DNA from: an uncultured Bacteroides sp.
Lineage (GTDB): Bacteria > Bacteroidota > Bacteroidia > Bacteroidales > Bacteroidaceae
Length of the DNA: 32,445 nt
Assembly (NCBI GenBank): GCA_944321495.1
Contig: CALULP010000026.1
Location: 1 to 32,445, forward strand
Reading direction: 5' to 3'
Shown: piece by piece, positions 25,776 through 32,445 of the stretch
Layout of the letters: each line of letters opens with the position of its first letter
Position numbering within the stretch: position 1 is the first letter of the stretch
Translations under genes and position numbers: made by a program
The notes under the pieces: model-generated
Told to the model about the DNA's origin: nothing
The model's input: only the letters and a program-made list of their open reading frames with translations
Databases searched by the model: none

Positions 25776-27284
25776 TTAAGCGTGCAGCTCCAGCACAAAC
25801 CTTGCGCCCTTGTGGTACGTGCTGTCCAGTGTGAGGCTTCCGTTCATTTTGGTGGCTTCCAGCGCGCAGATGGGCAGTCCCAGCCCGTCGCCTTGGGTCA
25901 GGTCCTGCACTCCGGTGAAGGGTTTGAACAAGTCCGCCTGCCGTTCTTCGGCAATGCCGCACCCCGTGTCGGTGACGATGAACTGCATGGTGTGCGCCCC
26001 CCGTTTCTTGAAGTCCAGCCAGATTTTCCCCCCAGCCGGCGTATGTTCCGCGGCATTTTGCAGCAGGTGGGCGATGATTTTTTCCACATGCTCCCGGTTG
26101 ATTTTCACGGACAGCTTAGGCGCGTTGACGGTTACGGCAACCTCCTCTTTCACGTTCTTCTTGATTCCCTCCGCCAGGCTTTCACAGAAAGTCAGGGCAT
26201 TGGTGTCTTCCAGTTCATAGGGCGCGGCGAGGGTGTCTTCCAGCACCGACAACTCTTCGATGTGTGCCGAAAAGGCTTTCAGTGCCTGCACGGCAGGCAA
26301 CGCCGTGTCGAGGGTATCAAGGGTCGGGGCCATTTGTGCGGAGATGTTCCGTATGAACTTTGTCTTCAGGGCATTGTGCTCGTTTGCCGTCTGAATCATT
26401 TTCCGTTGCTTGCGGTTTTGTGCCACGAAACGCAGCAGGATGACGCCTCCCAGCACCAGCGCGGCGGCAAGGATGGCGGCAAGGATGCACAGCCCCACGA
26501 TGACGTATTGGCGTGCGGCCAGCGAGCCGTCTTTCTCCTCGATGGTTTGCAGGCTGTCCTTATAGCGCGCGTCCAGTTCGTTGTATTTCTCCTGGGCGGC
26601 AAGTGCCTGTACCGAGTCGTTCCACGCCATGTATTGGTCGTAGGCGCGTGCCACCATCGCCGTGTTGCCTGCCCGGCGTCCTTTCCCTATCATTTCCCGG
26701 TAGCAGGCTTCGGCTTTGGCATAGTCCTTTTGCCCGGTGTAGCGGTTTATCAAGGCGTTGAGTGCCGCGTCGCCCTGGCTGTTCATGCCGAATGTGTAGT
26801 AGTAAAGCGCCTGCGTATAGAGCAGGTCGGTGTCCAGCGAGTCGTTCTGTGCCGCTTTCGCCCAGTTTTCCAGGCGTGCCAGCTGGTCTTTCGCCCGGCT
26901 GGTGCTGCGTTGCTTGAGGTATATCTGCAGGCGTTCCCGCGTGATGGGGTAGCGCAGGGCAGGCAGGGATTTCCCGCTCTTCTGCTCGCCGGTTATGACG
27001 GTCTGCTCCACGGAGCCGAGCAGCTCGAAGGCTTCCTGGTTGTAGTTCTCCCGGTGGTACAGGGCGCTTGCCTGTACGCCGCATGCCACAGCCTTGTCGT
27101 ACTGTGTACCTGTGGAATATGCATAGTAGGCTTGCAGGAACAAGTAGCGCGCTTTGGTGTAGTCTTTTTGTCCTAAGCATTCCTGTGCTTGCTTCATGAG
27201 GTCGCTTCCGCGGTCTTGCGCCCCCGCGGGCAGGCTGCAATAGCATAATGCCATGCAAAGTAGCAATCTGATAACTTTTTTCAT
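25776..27284 (-). CDS. TPR/histidine-kinase-like ATPase lacking the phosphoacceptor His
   Basis: This 502-residue protein has a signal peptide (ending AGAQ, about residue 23). TPR-type helices follow at about 28-250 (KDYTKARYLFLQAYYAY, KDYAKAEACYREMI), in the periplasm. One membrane segment lies at 260-287. A coiled-coil leads to a HisKA-like helix at 300-325, and a GHKL ATPase spans about 395-502. ATPase motifs are intact: N-box HLLQNAAEHT, G1 DTGCGI and G2 GDGLGLPIC. In the H-box, where NxSHExRTPL is expected, it reads NISAQMAPTL, so Ala316 replaces His. No response regulator is adjacent. The ATG at 27284 gives a clean signal peptide. A 7-of-8 match to the -7 box (TAACTTTA, 27315-27308) lies just upstream. 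Confidence 0.85.
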   Translation of the reverse strand: MKKVIRLLLCMALCYCSLPAGAQDRGSDLMKQAQECLGQKDYTKARYLFLQAYYAYSTGTQYDKAVACGVQASALYHRENYNQEAFELLGSVEQTVITGEQKSGKSLPALRYPITRERLQIYLKQRSTSRAKDQLARLENWAKAAQNDSLDTDLLYTQALYYYTFGMNSQGDAALNALINRYTGQKDYAKAEACYREMIGKGRRAGNTAMVARAYDQYMAWNDSVQALAAQEKYNELDARYKDSLQTIEEKDGSLAARQYVIVGLCILAAILAAALVLGGVILLRFVAQNRKQRKMIQTANEHNALKTKFIRNISAQMAPTLDTLDTALPAVQALKAFSAHIEELSVLEDTLAAPYELEDTNALTFCESLAEGIKKNVKEEVAVTVNAPKLSVKINREHVEKIIAHLLQNAAEHTPAGGKIWLDFKKRGAHTMQFIVTDTGCGIAEERQADLFKPFTGVQDLTQGDGLGLPICALEATKMNGSLTLDSTYHKGARFVLELHA

Positions 27285-27394
27285 TTCGTTTGGCGTTTTG
27301 TCCGCCGTAAAGTTACGGCATTCTTCCGTACGATGTCCTTTTCCGGCCTGTTTTTTTGCGTGCGGTGCTGTTTGTCCCCTCATCCCCTCAAAAC

Positions 27395-27490
27395 CTTGAA
27401 TACTCATCTTCTCAAAAACTCAAGACCTTAAAACCTTAAAAAACTCAAGACCTCAAGAATTCAGAAACTCAAAAACTCAAGACCTCACCC
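27395..27490. repeat. Short-unit repeats (AAAAACTCAAGACCT) between the two kinase genes
   Basis: The 15-mer AAAAACTCAAGACCT occurs exactly at 27414-27428, 27439-27453 and 27471-27485, with diverged ACCTTAAAA and ACTCA units between. It is non-coding and lies downstream of the nucleoside kinase and upstream of the kinase-like gene, both on the minus strand. Confidence 0.85.
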
Positions 27491-27500
27491 CCTCTTCCTG

Positions 27501-29195
27501 TCAGTACTTGAAGCTGCTACCTCCCAAGAACTCCCTCAGCAGCGATGTCGGCGGAATCTCTTTGTCCTGCACCGGCGTGAAATACTGGATGAACTTCAGC
27601 AGCCGGTAGGCCTCGGCATACTCCGGGCAGTTGCGGGGCACGCTGTTCAGGATGGGCTCCACGTGGTAGCGCAGCACGGCAAACTCGAACAGCAGCGCCG
27701 AGTTGAACATCACGTCCGCATTCTCCTGGTAGGGGAATATCCACTTGTCTTCGCCCGCCCGCACGCTGGGCCAGCGCGCTATGGTTTCGCGGGCAGAGTT
27801 CCCCCGGTAGTTGTAGTCGCGTATGATGCGGCGCACCAGCCGGTTGTCGGTCGTGGGAATCCAGTTGTGGTCGTCCAGCGAGATGGTGGTCAGTGCCGAC
27901 ACATAGATTTTGTATTTGTTCTCGTCGGGAATCTGGGGCGTCAGCTCGGGATTCAGGGCATGGATGCCTTCCAGGATGAGGATGGTGTTGTCTTCTATGC
28001 GCAGTTTCTCTCCCCTGAACTCCTTGCGCCCGGCGGTGAAGTTGTAGTGGGGCAGCTCCACCTCTTCCCCGCGCAGCAGGGCTTGCAGCTGTTGGTTGAA
28101 CAGCTGCAGGTCGAGCGCGTAAAGCGACTCGTAGTCATAGTCGCCGTTGGCGTCGCGCGGTGTCTGTTCGCGGTCCACAAAGTAGTCGTCCAGCGAGATG
28201 GGGTAAGGCTTCAGCCCGTTGGTCATCAGCTGTATGGATAGCCGTTTGCTGAAGGTGGTCTTTCCCGAAGAAGACGGCCCCGAGATGAGCACCAGTTTGA
28301 CGCGGCGGTCGCCGTCGCCCCGGTGGAAAATGTCGTCGGCTATCTGGGCAATCTTTTTCTCCTGCAACGCCTCCGCCACCTTGATGAGGTCGGTGGCATG
28401 CCCTTCCTCGCACGCCTGGTTGAAGTCGCCCACGTTGCTCAGGCCCATGATGTGGTTCCAGCGCAAGTGCTCTTTGAACACGTCCAGCATCTTCTCCTGC
28501 TTCACCACGTCTTCCAGCACATTGGGGTTCTCCTTGCTGGGGATGCGCAGCAGCAGGCCGTCGTAATACTTCACGATGTCGAACAGCTTGATGAATCCCG
28601 TGCTGGGCAGCAGGTTGCCATAGTAATAGTCCACCGTGTCACCCAGCTTATAGTAATAGGTGTAAAGCTCGCCCGATGTTTCCAACAGCTTCACCTTGTC
28701 GTTCATGCCCCGTTCGCTGAAGATGCGTGCCGCCTCCGCCACGTGGCACTCTATGCGGTGGAAGGGGATGTCCTCCGCAATGATTTCCTGCATCCGCTGC
28801 TTGATGGCCTGCACGTCTTCCAGCTCGATGGGACGCCCGATGCGCAGGTTGCAGAAGTAGCCCTTCGACACCGGGTGCTCCACATACAGCTTGCCCTGGG
28901 GGAACAGCTCGCTCACCGCCTTGTAGAGCACGAAGCACAGCGAGCGCACGTAGGTGCGCATGCCCGACGGGTTGCGCACGTCCAGAAACTCCACATCCTT
29001 GTTGTTGTACACCCGGAAATTCAGTCCTTCGGAGCGATTGTTGACCCGCGCGCTCACCACTTGGTAGGGAAAATCGAGGTTTAATGCCGAATAAATCTCC
29101 AAAAGACTGCTTCCGACCGGGAATTCTTTACAGAGATTATTATTTTTGCCGCAAAGATTATTATTTTTGCAACAAATTTGTAACATGTGTTTCAT
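27501..29195 (-). CDS. Nucleoside (uridine-type) kinase with TGS-like N-terminal domain
   Basis: This 564-residue protein has two parts. Residues about 20-290 resemble the TGS and second additional domains of threonyl-tRNA synthetase (EFPVGSSLLEIY, HPVSKGYFCNL, RIECHVAEAARIF, GELYTYYYKLGD). Residues about 298-564 are a P-loop nucleoside kinase of the uridine kinase/phosphoribulokinase superfamily, with Walker A GPSSSGKT at 306-313 and LDDYFVDREQTPRD. NITS-type tails are absent. It probably phosphorylates uridine or a related nucleoside. The start is ATG 29195 or 29186. The N-terminus contains a duplicated 7-residue unit (KNNNLC-x) that I do not remember in relatives. It diverges from the phosphate transporter gene. 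Confidence 0.92.
   Translation of the reverse strand: MKHMLQICCKNNNLCGKNNNLCKEFPVGSSLLEIYSALNLDFPYQVVSARVNNRSEGLNFRVYNNKDVEFLDVRNPSGMRTYVRSLCFVLYKAVSELFPQGKLYVEHPVSKGYFCNLRIGRPIELEDVQAIKQRMQEIIAEDIPFHRIECHVAEAARIFSERGMNDKVKLLETSGELYTYYYKLGDTVDYYYGNLLPSTGFIKLFDIVKYYDGLLLRIPSKENPNVLEDVVKQEKMLDVFKEHLRWNHIMGLSNVGDFNQACEEGHATDLIKVAEALQEKKIAQIADDIFHRGDGDRRVKLVLISGPSSSGKTTFSKRLSIQLMTNGLKPYPISLDDYFVDREQTPRDANGDYDYESLYALDLQLFNQQLQALLRGEEVELPHYNFTAGRKEFRGEKLRIEDNTILILEGIHALNPELTPQIPDENKYKIYVSALTTISLDDHNWIPTTDNRLVRRIIRDYNYRGNSARETIARWPSVRAGEDKWIFPYQENADVMFNSALLFEFAVLRYHVEPILNSVPRNCPEYAEAYRLLKFIQYFTPVQDKEIPPTSLLREFLGGSSFKY
29134..29170. repeat. 21-bp tandem duplication in the nucleoside kinase N-terminus
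   Basis: AGATTATTATTTTTGC occurs at 29134-29149 and 29155-29170, a 21-bp period that keeps the reading frame and duplicates seven residues. Each copy carries TATTTTTG on the plus strand (29141-29148 and 29162-29169), a full TAnnTTTG match facing the phosphate transporter gene. Confidence 0.85.
29162..29169 (+). promoter_or_regulatory. Candidate -7 box (TATTTTTG) of the phosphate transporter gene
   Basis: The plus strand reads TATTTTTG, matching TAnnTTTG, 107 bp before the transporter ATG at 29277 and inside the start of the divergent kinase gene. A duplicate box lies at 29141-29148. No good -33 element is seen for either. Confidence 0.35.
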
Positions 29196-29223
29196 CGTTT
29201 CTCTTCCGCTTTAGATTCGACCT

Positions 29224-29254
29224 TAAAGATAGGAGTAATAAAACACGTTGCAAA
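29224..29254 (-). promoter_or_regulatory. Promoter of the nucleoside kinase gene
   Basis: On the minus strand TTTG (29254-29251) is followed after exactly 19 bp by TATCTTTA (29231-29224), which matches TAnnTTTG at all but the last base. Transcription would start about 20 bp before the kinase ATG at 29195. Confidence 0.65.
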
Positions 29255-29276
29255 AGAACCCGCTAAATTATTAGGG

Positions 29277-30977
29277 ATGGAATATTCTTTTTATGATTTG
29301 TTAAAGCTGCTCGGCTCATTGGCCTTATTCCTCTACGGCATGAAAATCATGAGCGAGGGGCTGCAAAAGTTCGCAGGCGACCGCTTGCGCAAGATTCTCA
29401 CCGTAATGACCACCAACCGCGTCACCGGCGTGTTGACGGGCATGTTGATAACAGCCCTGGTCCAGTCTTCTTCCGCCACCACAGTCATGGTGGTCAGTTT
29501 CGTCAACGCAGGCTTGCTTACCTTGTCGCAGTCCATCAGCGTCATCATGGGTGCCAACATCGGTACCACGGTCACGGCGTGGGTTATTTCCGCCTTGGGC
29601 TTCCAGGTAGACATCTCCGCCTTCGCTTTGCCTCTCTTGGCCTTCGGCGTCCCCCTGCTGTTCTCCCAGCGCAGTTCGCGCAAGTCGGTGGGCGAGTTCA
29701 TCTTCGGTTTCTCTTTCCTGTTTATGGGGTTATCCATGCTCCAGGCCAATGCCCCCGACCTGGAGAAGAACCCTGAAATGCTGGCCTTTGTGCAGAACTA
29801 TACCGACATGGGCTTCGGCTCTGTCCTGCTGTTCGTGCTCATCGGCACGGTGCTCACCATGATTGTGCAGGCCTCCTCCGCCACCATGGCCATCACCCTC
29901 ATCATGTGCGCCAACGGCTGGATTAGTTTCGAGTTGGGTGCCGCCCTGGTGCTGGGCGAGAACATCGGCACCACCATCACCGCCAACCTGGCTGCCCTGA
30001 CGGGTAACACGCAGGCACGCCGAGCCGCCCTGGCGCACTTGGTGTTCAACGTGTTCGGTGTCATCTGGGTGCTGTGCCTGTTCCCCTTCTTCACCGGCGG
30101 CGTGTCGTGGTTTGTGGAGAACGTGATGGGCGTCACCGAGATGTCCGTAGCCGTGCCCTTCAAGCTCTCGGCTTTCCATACCGCCTTCAATGTGTGCAAC
30201 GTGCTGGTGCTGATATGGTTTGTGAAGTTCATCGAGCGCACCGTGTGCGTCCTTATCCCCCAGCGCGAGCAGGACGAGGAGTACCGCCTGCGCTTCATCA
30301 CGGGCGGCATGCTCTCCACCTCCGAGCTTTCCATCCTGCAGGCCAGCAAAGAGATTCACCTCTATGCCGAGCGCACGCACCGCATGTTCGGCATGGTGCG
30401 CGACCTGCTCCACACCGAAAAGGACGATGACTTCAACAAACTCTTCAGCCGCGTGGAGAAGTACGAGAACATCAGCGACAGCATGGAGCTTGAGATTGCC
30501 AACTACCTGAACAAGGTGTCCGAAGGCCGCCTCAGTTCCGAGAGCAAGCTCCAGATACGCGCCATGCTGCGCGAGGTGACGGAGATTGAGAGCATAGGCG
30601 ACAGCTGCTACAACCTGGCGCGCACCATCAACCGCAAGCGGCAGAGCGACGAGGACTTCACCCCTGCCCAGTACGAGCACATCCACACCATGATGAAGCT
30701 GGTGGACGATGCCCTGGCGCAGATGATTACCCTTGTGGAGCACTCCGAGCACCCGCAGGGCATAGACGTGAACAAGTCGTTCAACCTGGAAAACGAAATC
30801 AACAACTACCGCAACCAGCTGAAGAACCAGAACATCATCAGCGTCAACAACAAGGAGTACAGCTACCAGATGGGCGTCTACTACATGGACATCATCGCCG
30901 AGTGCGAGAAGCTGGGCGACTACGTGGTCAACGTGGTAGAGGCAGGCAGCGACACCAAGGAGAAGAAAGCCTCCTGA
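29277..30977 (+). CDS. Na+/phosphate cotransporter family protein with PhoU-like domain
   Basis: This 566-residue inner-membrane protein belongs to the NptA/PNaS family. The two inverted-repeat signature motifs are clear: ALVQSSSATTVMVVS with GANIGTTVTAWV (about 55-100) and IVQASSATMAITLI with GENIGTTITANL (about 195-240). About eight hydrophobic segments precede residue 345. The C-terminal 200 residues are a soluble, charged helical region like PhoU (KYENISDSMELEIANYLNKV and IESIGDSCYNLARTI). It probably imports phosphate with sodium. The ATG at 29277 (MEYSFYDLLKLLGSLALF) places the first membrane helix properly. The start at 29187 would add an atypical tail. Confidence 0.93.
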   Translation: MEYSFYDLLKLLGSLALFLYGMKIMSEGLQKFAGDRLRKILTVMTTNRVTGVLTGMLITALVQSSSATTVMVVSFVNAGLLTLSQSISVIMGANIGTTVTAWVISALGFQVDISAFALPLLAFGVPLLFSQRSSRKSVGEFIFGFSFLFMGLSMLQANAPDLEKNPEMLAFVQNYTDMGFGSVLLFVLIGTVLTMIVQASSATMAITLIMCANGWISFELGAALVLGENIGTTITANLAALTGNTQARRAALAHLVFNVFGVIWVLCLFPFFTGGVSWFVENVMGVTEMSVAVPFKLSAFHTAFNVCNVLVLIWFVKFIERTVCVLIPQREQDEEYRLRFITGGMLSTSELSILQASKEIHLYAERTHRMFGMVRDLLHTEKDDDFNKLFSRVEKYENISDSMELEIANYLNKVSEGRLSSESKLQIRAMLREVTEIESIGDSCYNLARTINRKRQSDEDFTPAQYEHIHTMMKLVDDALAQMITLVEHSEHPQGIDVNKSFNLENEINNYRNQLKNQNIISVNNKEYSYQMGVYYMDIIAECEKLGDYVVNVVEAGSDTKEKKAS

Positions 30978-31003
30978 GGAAAGATTCGTGCCTTGACGAT
31001 AAA

Positions 31004-31080
31004 AGGCGCGGATTACGCGGACCCCGCGGAGCAGTCAAACCTGACCTCCGTGCCTGTCCGCGCAATCCGCGCCTGTTTTA
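31004..31080. terminator. Bidirectional hairpin terminator between the phosphate transporter and rubredoxin
   Basis: Arms AGGCGCGGATTACGCGGA (31004-31021) and 31057-31074 pair over 18 positions with one mismatch. On the plus strand the stem is followed by GTTTTA and on the minus strand by TTTTAT, so it can end both convergent genes. The loop is 35 nt. Confidence 0.8.
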
Positions 31081-31100
31081 TGGCCTAAAAATGCTTGTCG

Positions 31101-31262
31101 TTAGGCCTCTTTCTCAAACTCGTCCTTGCCTACGCCGCACAGCGGGCATACCCAATCCTCGGGCAGGTCTTCAAACGCTGTTCCCGGCGCGATGCCGTTT
31201 TCAGGGTCACCCAGTTCGGGGTCGTAAACGTAGCCGCAAACTACGCAAATGTACTTGTCCAT
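31101..31262 (-). CDS. Rubredoxin
   Basis: This 53-residue one-iron electron carrier has the full signature. Two CxxCG loops hold the iron ([10 protein letters not shown] at 6-15 and [12 protein letters not shown] near the C-terminus). The family core [20 protein letters not shown] separates them. Rubredoxins pass electrons to oxygen- or peroxide-reducing enzymes in anaerobes. The partner is not in this window. The ATG at 31262 gives the canonical [11 protein letters not shown] start. An upstream start at 31304 would add residues that overlap the promoter. Confidence 0.98.
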   Translation of the reverse strand: MDKYICVVCGYVYDPELGDPENGIAPGTAFEDLPEDWVCPLCGVGKDEFEKEA

Positions 31263-31290
31263 ATCCGTTTCATTTAAAAGTTTGTCTTGA

Positions 31291-31298
31291 CAAAGGTA
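31291..31298 (-). promoter_or_regulatory. Rubredoxin promoter -7 box (TACCTTTG)
   Basis: The minus strand reads TACCTTTG, matching TAnnTTTG, 28 bp upstream of the rubredoxin ATG at 31262. No clear -33 TTTG is seen. Confidence 0.55.
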
Positions 31299-31356
31299 GC
31301 ACATTCGGGGATAGTTCCGCCTGCCGGGAAGTTAAAAAAACTTTTTGCCCGCTTCG

Positions 31357-31381
31357 CCGGGCGGCATGCCGTCCGGTTTTT
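31357..31381 (+). terminator. Hairpin with T-tract, candidate terminator
   Basis: CCGGGCGG (31357-31364) pairs with CCGTCCGG (31369-31376), one G-U wobble, around a CATG loop, followed by TTTTT. It is on the plus strand upstream of the rubredoxin promoter. No plus-strand gene obviously needs it, unless transcripts read past 31080. Confidence 0.5.
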
Positions 31382-31410
31382 CGTCCGTCTCTTTGCAAAT
31401 CAATTTTTAC

Positions 31411-31520
31411 AAACCGCCTACCTACCCGCTCCTTACCTTCTCCTTACCCGGTCCTTATCTGCTCCTTTTGTCGGCTTTCGCTATGGAAAGGAAAAAGAGC
31501 GGACAAGGTAGGGGCGGTTT
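31411..31520. repeat. Dispersed structured repeat, copy B
   Basis: Positions 31432-31513 match copy A (2608-2689) at about 75 of 82 bases. The copy is flanked by its own, different inverted arms: AAACCGCCTACC (31411-31422) and GGTAGGGGCGGTTT (31507-31520), complementary apart from a two-base bulge. The inner stem of copy A is weakened here by one mismatch. It is non-coding in all frames as far as I can tell. Confidence 0.75.
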
Positions 31521-31590
31521 CTCGGGAATTTATGCTACCTGAATTTTTTCCTGTGTTCGCTTTCCTGGGCTGCTTCGATCATTCTTCGGT

Positions 31591-31667
31591 TGGAAAAACG
31601 GCAAAATTTGCGGATTTTTTCTTGGAAAAACGGCGGAATTGCATTCCCTTTGCAATGGAAAAATGGC
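31591..31667. repeat. Three 12-bp repeats spaced 32-33 bp
   Basis: TGGAAAAACGGC occurs at 31591-31602 and 31623-31634, and TGGAAAAATGGC at 31656-31667. The spacings of 32 and 33 bp are close to three helical turns, so the sites would face the same side of the DNA. Function unknown. Confidence 0.7.
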
Positions 31668-32004
31668 AACCGCATGATTGCTACACCGTTACAAGGTGGA
31701 TATTTCAGGATTATAATTCACATCTAAAGATAATGAATGGTCAGTTCTTTTTTTGTGTTGACGCGTCCTTTTGTATATCCTCATTCCGCTCTACGGAAGA
31801 AGGTGTGTAGGTGTTGGGGCGGTTGTTCGCATCATTTGGTACGGGAGGTACGAAAAAAAGGAGTAAATACTTGATTTTCAATGACTTTTATCGCTGAATA
31901 TCAGCCACATGAGAAAATAACGGTACAACTATTAGTTAAGGAAAAGTGGGAGTGAAAAAATTGCTTTGAGGGAATGAAAAGTTTAGAAAAGACTTGAGTT
32001 TGAG

Positions 32005-32030
32005 CTGTAATATTTAACTAAATATTAACA
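32005..32030. repeat. AT-rich inverted repeat upstream of the ECF sigma gene
   Basis: AATATTTA (32009-32016) and TAAATATT (32019-32026) are perfect inverted arms around AC. Flanking CTGT and ACAG extend the symmetry with one extra base. It could be an operator about 145 bp upstream of the sigma promoter -33 element. Confidence 0.55.
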
Positions 32031-32046
32031 GTTGATAAGTGTTTTT

Positions 32047-32142
32047 TTGTAGGTGGTGGACGCCTTGAGGTAAAAATGTCGGCTAATACGAATTTAGGTG
32101 ACTAACAATCCACCAAGTGAATAGAGAACGAGGAACCTACAA
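32047..32142. repeat. Two-part inverted repeat (TTGTAGGT...ACCTACAA)
   Basis: TTGTAGGT (32047-32054) pairs with ACCTACAA (32135-32142), and directly inside it GGTGGA (32055-32060) pairs with TCCACC (32109-32114). Both pairs are perfect. No reading frame or T-tract suggests a gene end. It lies about 30 bp upstream of the sigma-gene promoter. Confidence 0.55.
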
Positions 32143-32174
32143 GCACAATAGCTTCAAATATCATTCATGGAGAG

Positions 32175-32204
32175 TTTGTATTCACCTGATTATTACTACT
32201 TTTG
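32175..32204 (+). promoter_or_regulatory. Promoter of the ECF sigma gene
   Basis: TTTG (32175-32178) is followed after 18 bp by TACTTTTG (32197-32204). Both elements match the Bacteroides -33/-7 consensus exactly, with a spacer one base short of the usual range. Transcription should begin near 32211, which excludes the in-frame ATG at 32167 as the sigma start. Confidence 0.75.
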
Positions 32205-32242
32205 CAGAGAGAAACAAAAAATACCTAAAATAAATCGCGTTT

Positions 32243-32305
32243 ATGAAACTTTCGGGGCTAAATCTGCATCTAACGAGGCAAAACAAACGAAGTATGAAAG
32301 TATGA
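32243..32305 (+). CDS. 20-codon leader ORF overlapping the ECF sigma start
   Basis: The frame reads MKLSGLNLHLTRQNKRSMKV and stops at TGA 32303-32305, overlapping the sigma ATG at 32302 as ATGA. It lies wholly inside the predicted leader of about 90 nt. It is basic and has no known homologue that I recognise. If translated, it would couple initiation of the sigma gene to its own translation. Confidence 0.35.
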   Translation: MKLSGLNLHLTRQNKRSMKV

Positions 32306-32445
32306 CAGACCCATCAAATAACGAAAGGGATTTTGCCTCGCTCATAAAGCAGCACTCCCGAATTATCAACAAGGTCAGCTATTTCTATGCTACCGACAAA
32401 TTGCCGTTTGATGACCTTCGGCAAGAAATCTATGTCAACATCTGG
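32302..32445 (+). CDS. ECF-type RNA polymerase sigma factor, 5' part
   Basis: The first 48 codons are present; the gene runs off the window. The residues FASLIKQHSRIINKVSYFYA followed by FDDLRQEIYVNIW match sigma-70 region 2 of extracytoplasmic-function sigma factors, including the region 2.2 'D(L/V)xQE(I/V)(Y/F)xxxW' core-binding motif. The frame is open back to ATG 32167, but that codon lies upstream of the promoter, so ATG 32302 is preferred. In Bacteroidales such sigma factors often pair with an anti-sigma gene downstream. That cannot be checked here. Confidence 0.88.
   Translation, partial: MTDPSNNERDFASLIKQHSRIINKVSYFYATDKLPFDDLRQEIYVNIW

Larger units (their letters stand above)
31299..32166. 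other. Gene-poor region between rubredoxin and the ECF sigma gene
   Basis: About 870 bp without a gene I can support. It contains a hairpin with T-tract (31357-31381), copy B of the structured dispersed repeat (31411-31520), three spaced 12-bp repeats (31591-31667) and two inverted repeats (32005-32030 and 32047-32142). An open frame of about 92 codons at 31532-31810 looks spurious. The right half is AT-rich. Confidence 0.6.

Noticed and set aside
31532..31810. Open frame of about 92 codons on the plus strand in the gap after rubredoxin
   Set aside because: It is rich in Phe and Cys, has no recognisable domain or ribosome-binding site, and its sequence follows the spaced DNA repeats at 31591-31667, so it looks like chance.
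32197..32206. Attachment-site core of a CTnDOT-type element (GTANNTTTGC)
   Set aside because: The resemblance is explained by the -7 promoter box, and no integrase or element end is visible nearby.
32167..32301. In-frame upstream ATG that would extend the ECF sigma factor by 45 residues
   Set aside because: The extension covers both promoter elements (32175-32204), so the codon would not be in the transcript, and the added residues do not resemble sigma region 1.

Overview
This window looks like a chromosomal segment of a Bacteroidales bacterium, most likely a Bacteroides/Phocaeicola-type gut species. The evidence is a SusC/SusD pair, an NVEALA-type peptide gene, the long (plant/chlamydia-like) form of IspG, many matches to the Bacteroides promoter -7 box TAnnTTTG, and weak or absent Shine-Dalgarno sequences. 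Most genes are housekeeping genes of fairly high GC. The segment 17990-19000 is strikingly AT-rich.

Layout. The left edge (24-110) holds four copies of a ~23.5 bp repeat that look like one end of an IS21-type insertion sequence and overlap the stop codon of topA (minus strand, 106-2466). Next comes an envelope operon on the minus strand: a 1025-residue periplasmic TPR protein (7516-4439) followed by a 544-residue outer-membrane beta-barrel (4397-2763). A NUDIX hydrolase (minus) diverges from comF (plus). Two identical tRNA-Asn genes (minus) diverge from an S41 C-terminal processing protease (plus). The protease converges on a minus-strand housekeeping cluster: rpoN, a PAP2-type membrane phosphatase, gcvH, purE and ispG, closed by a strong terminator at 11246-11289.

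The accessory block is 16833-23876, all minus strand. It contains a thioredoxin-fold lipoprotein, an NVEALA-type secreted peptide and a six-bladed-propeller (BF3164-like) lipoprotein. Upstream of these lie an intact susD and a susC carrying two independent lesions, a +1 frameshift and an amber codon. No carbohydrate-active enzyme is next to the susCD pair.

The right part holds an M24 Xaa-Pro aminopeptidase (plus), which converges on a TPR/histidine-kinase-like protein that lacks the phosphoacceptor histidine. A TGS-like/uridine-kinase-type nucleoside kinase (minus) diverges from a Na/Pi cotransporter with a PhoU-like tail (plus). That gene converges on rubredoxin (minus) across a large hairpin. 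About 1 kb without a convincing gene follows, and the window ends inside an ECF sigma factor gene. The sigma gene has a near-consensus promoter and a 20-codon leader ORF whose stop overlaps the sigma start codon.

Between genes the window is unusually rich in several unrelated families of short-period or inverted repeats. One 82-bp repeat occurs at both ends of the window. The best candidates for undescribed biology are the AT-rich thioredoxin/NVEALA/propeller cluster with an attenuator-like hairpin, the structured 82-bp repeat, and the coupled leader ORF of the ECF sigma gene. Everything here was read by eye. Family names rest on recognised motifs, not on database searches.
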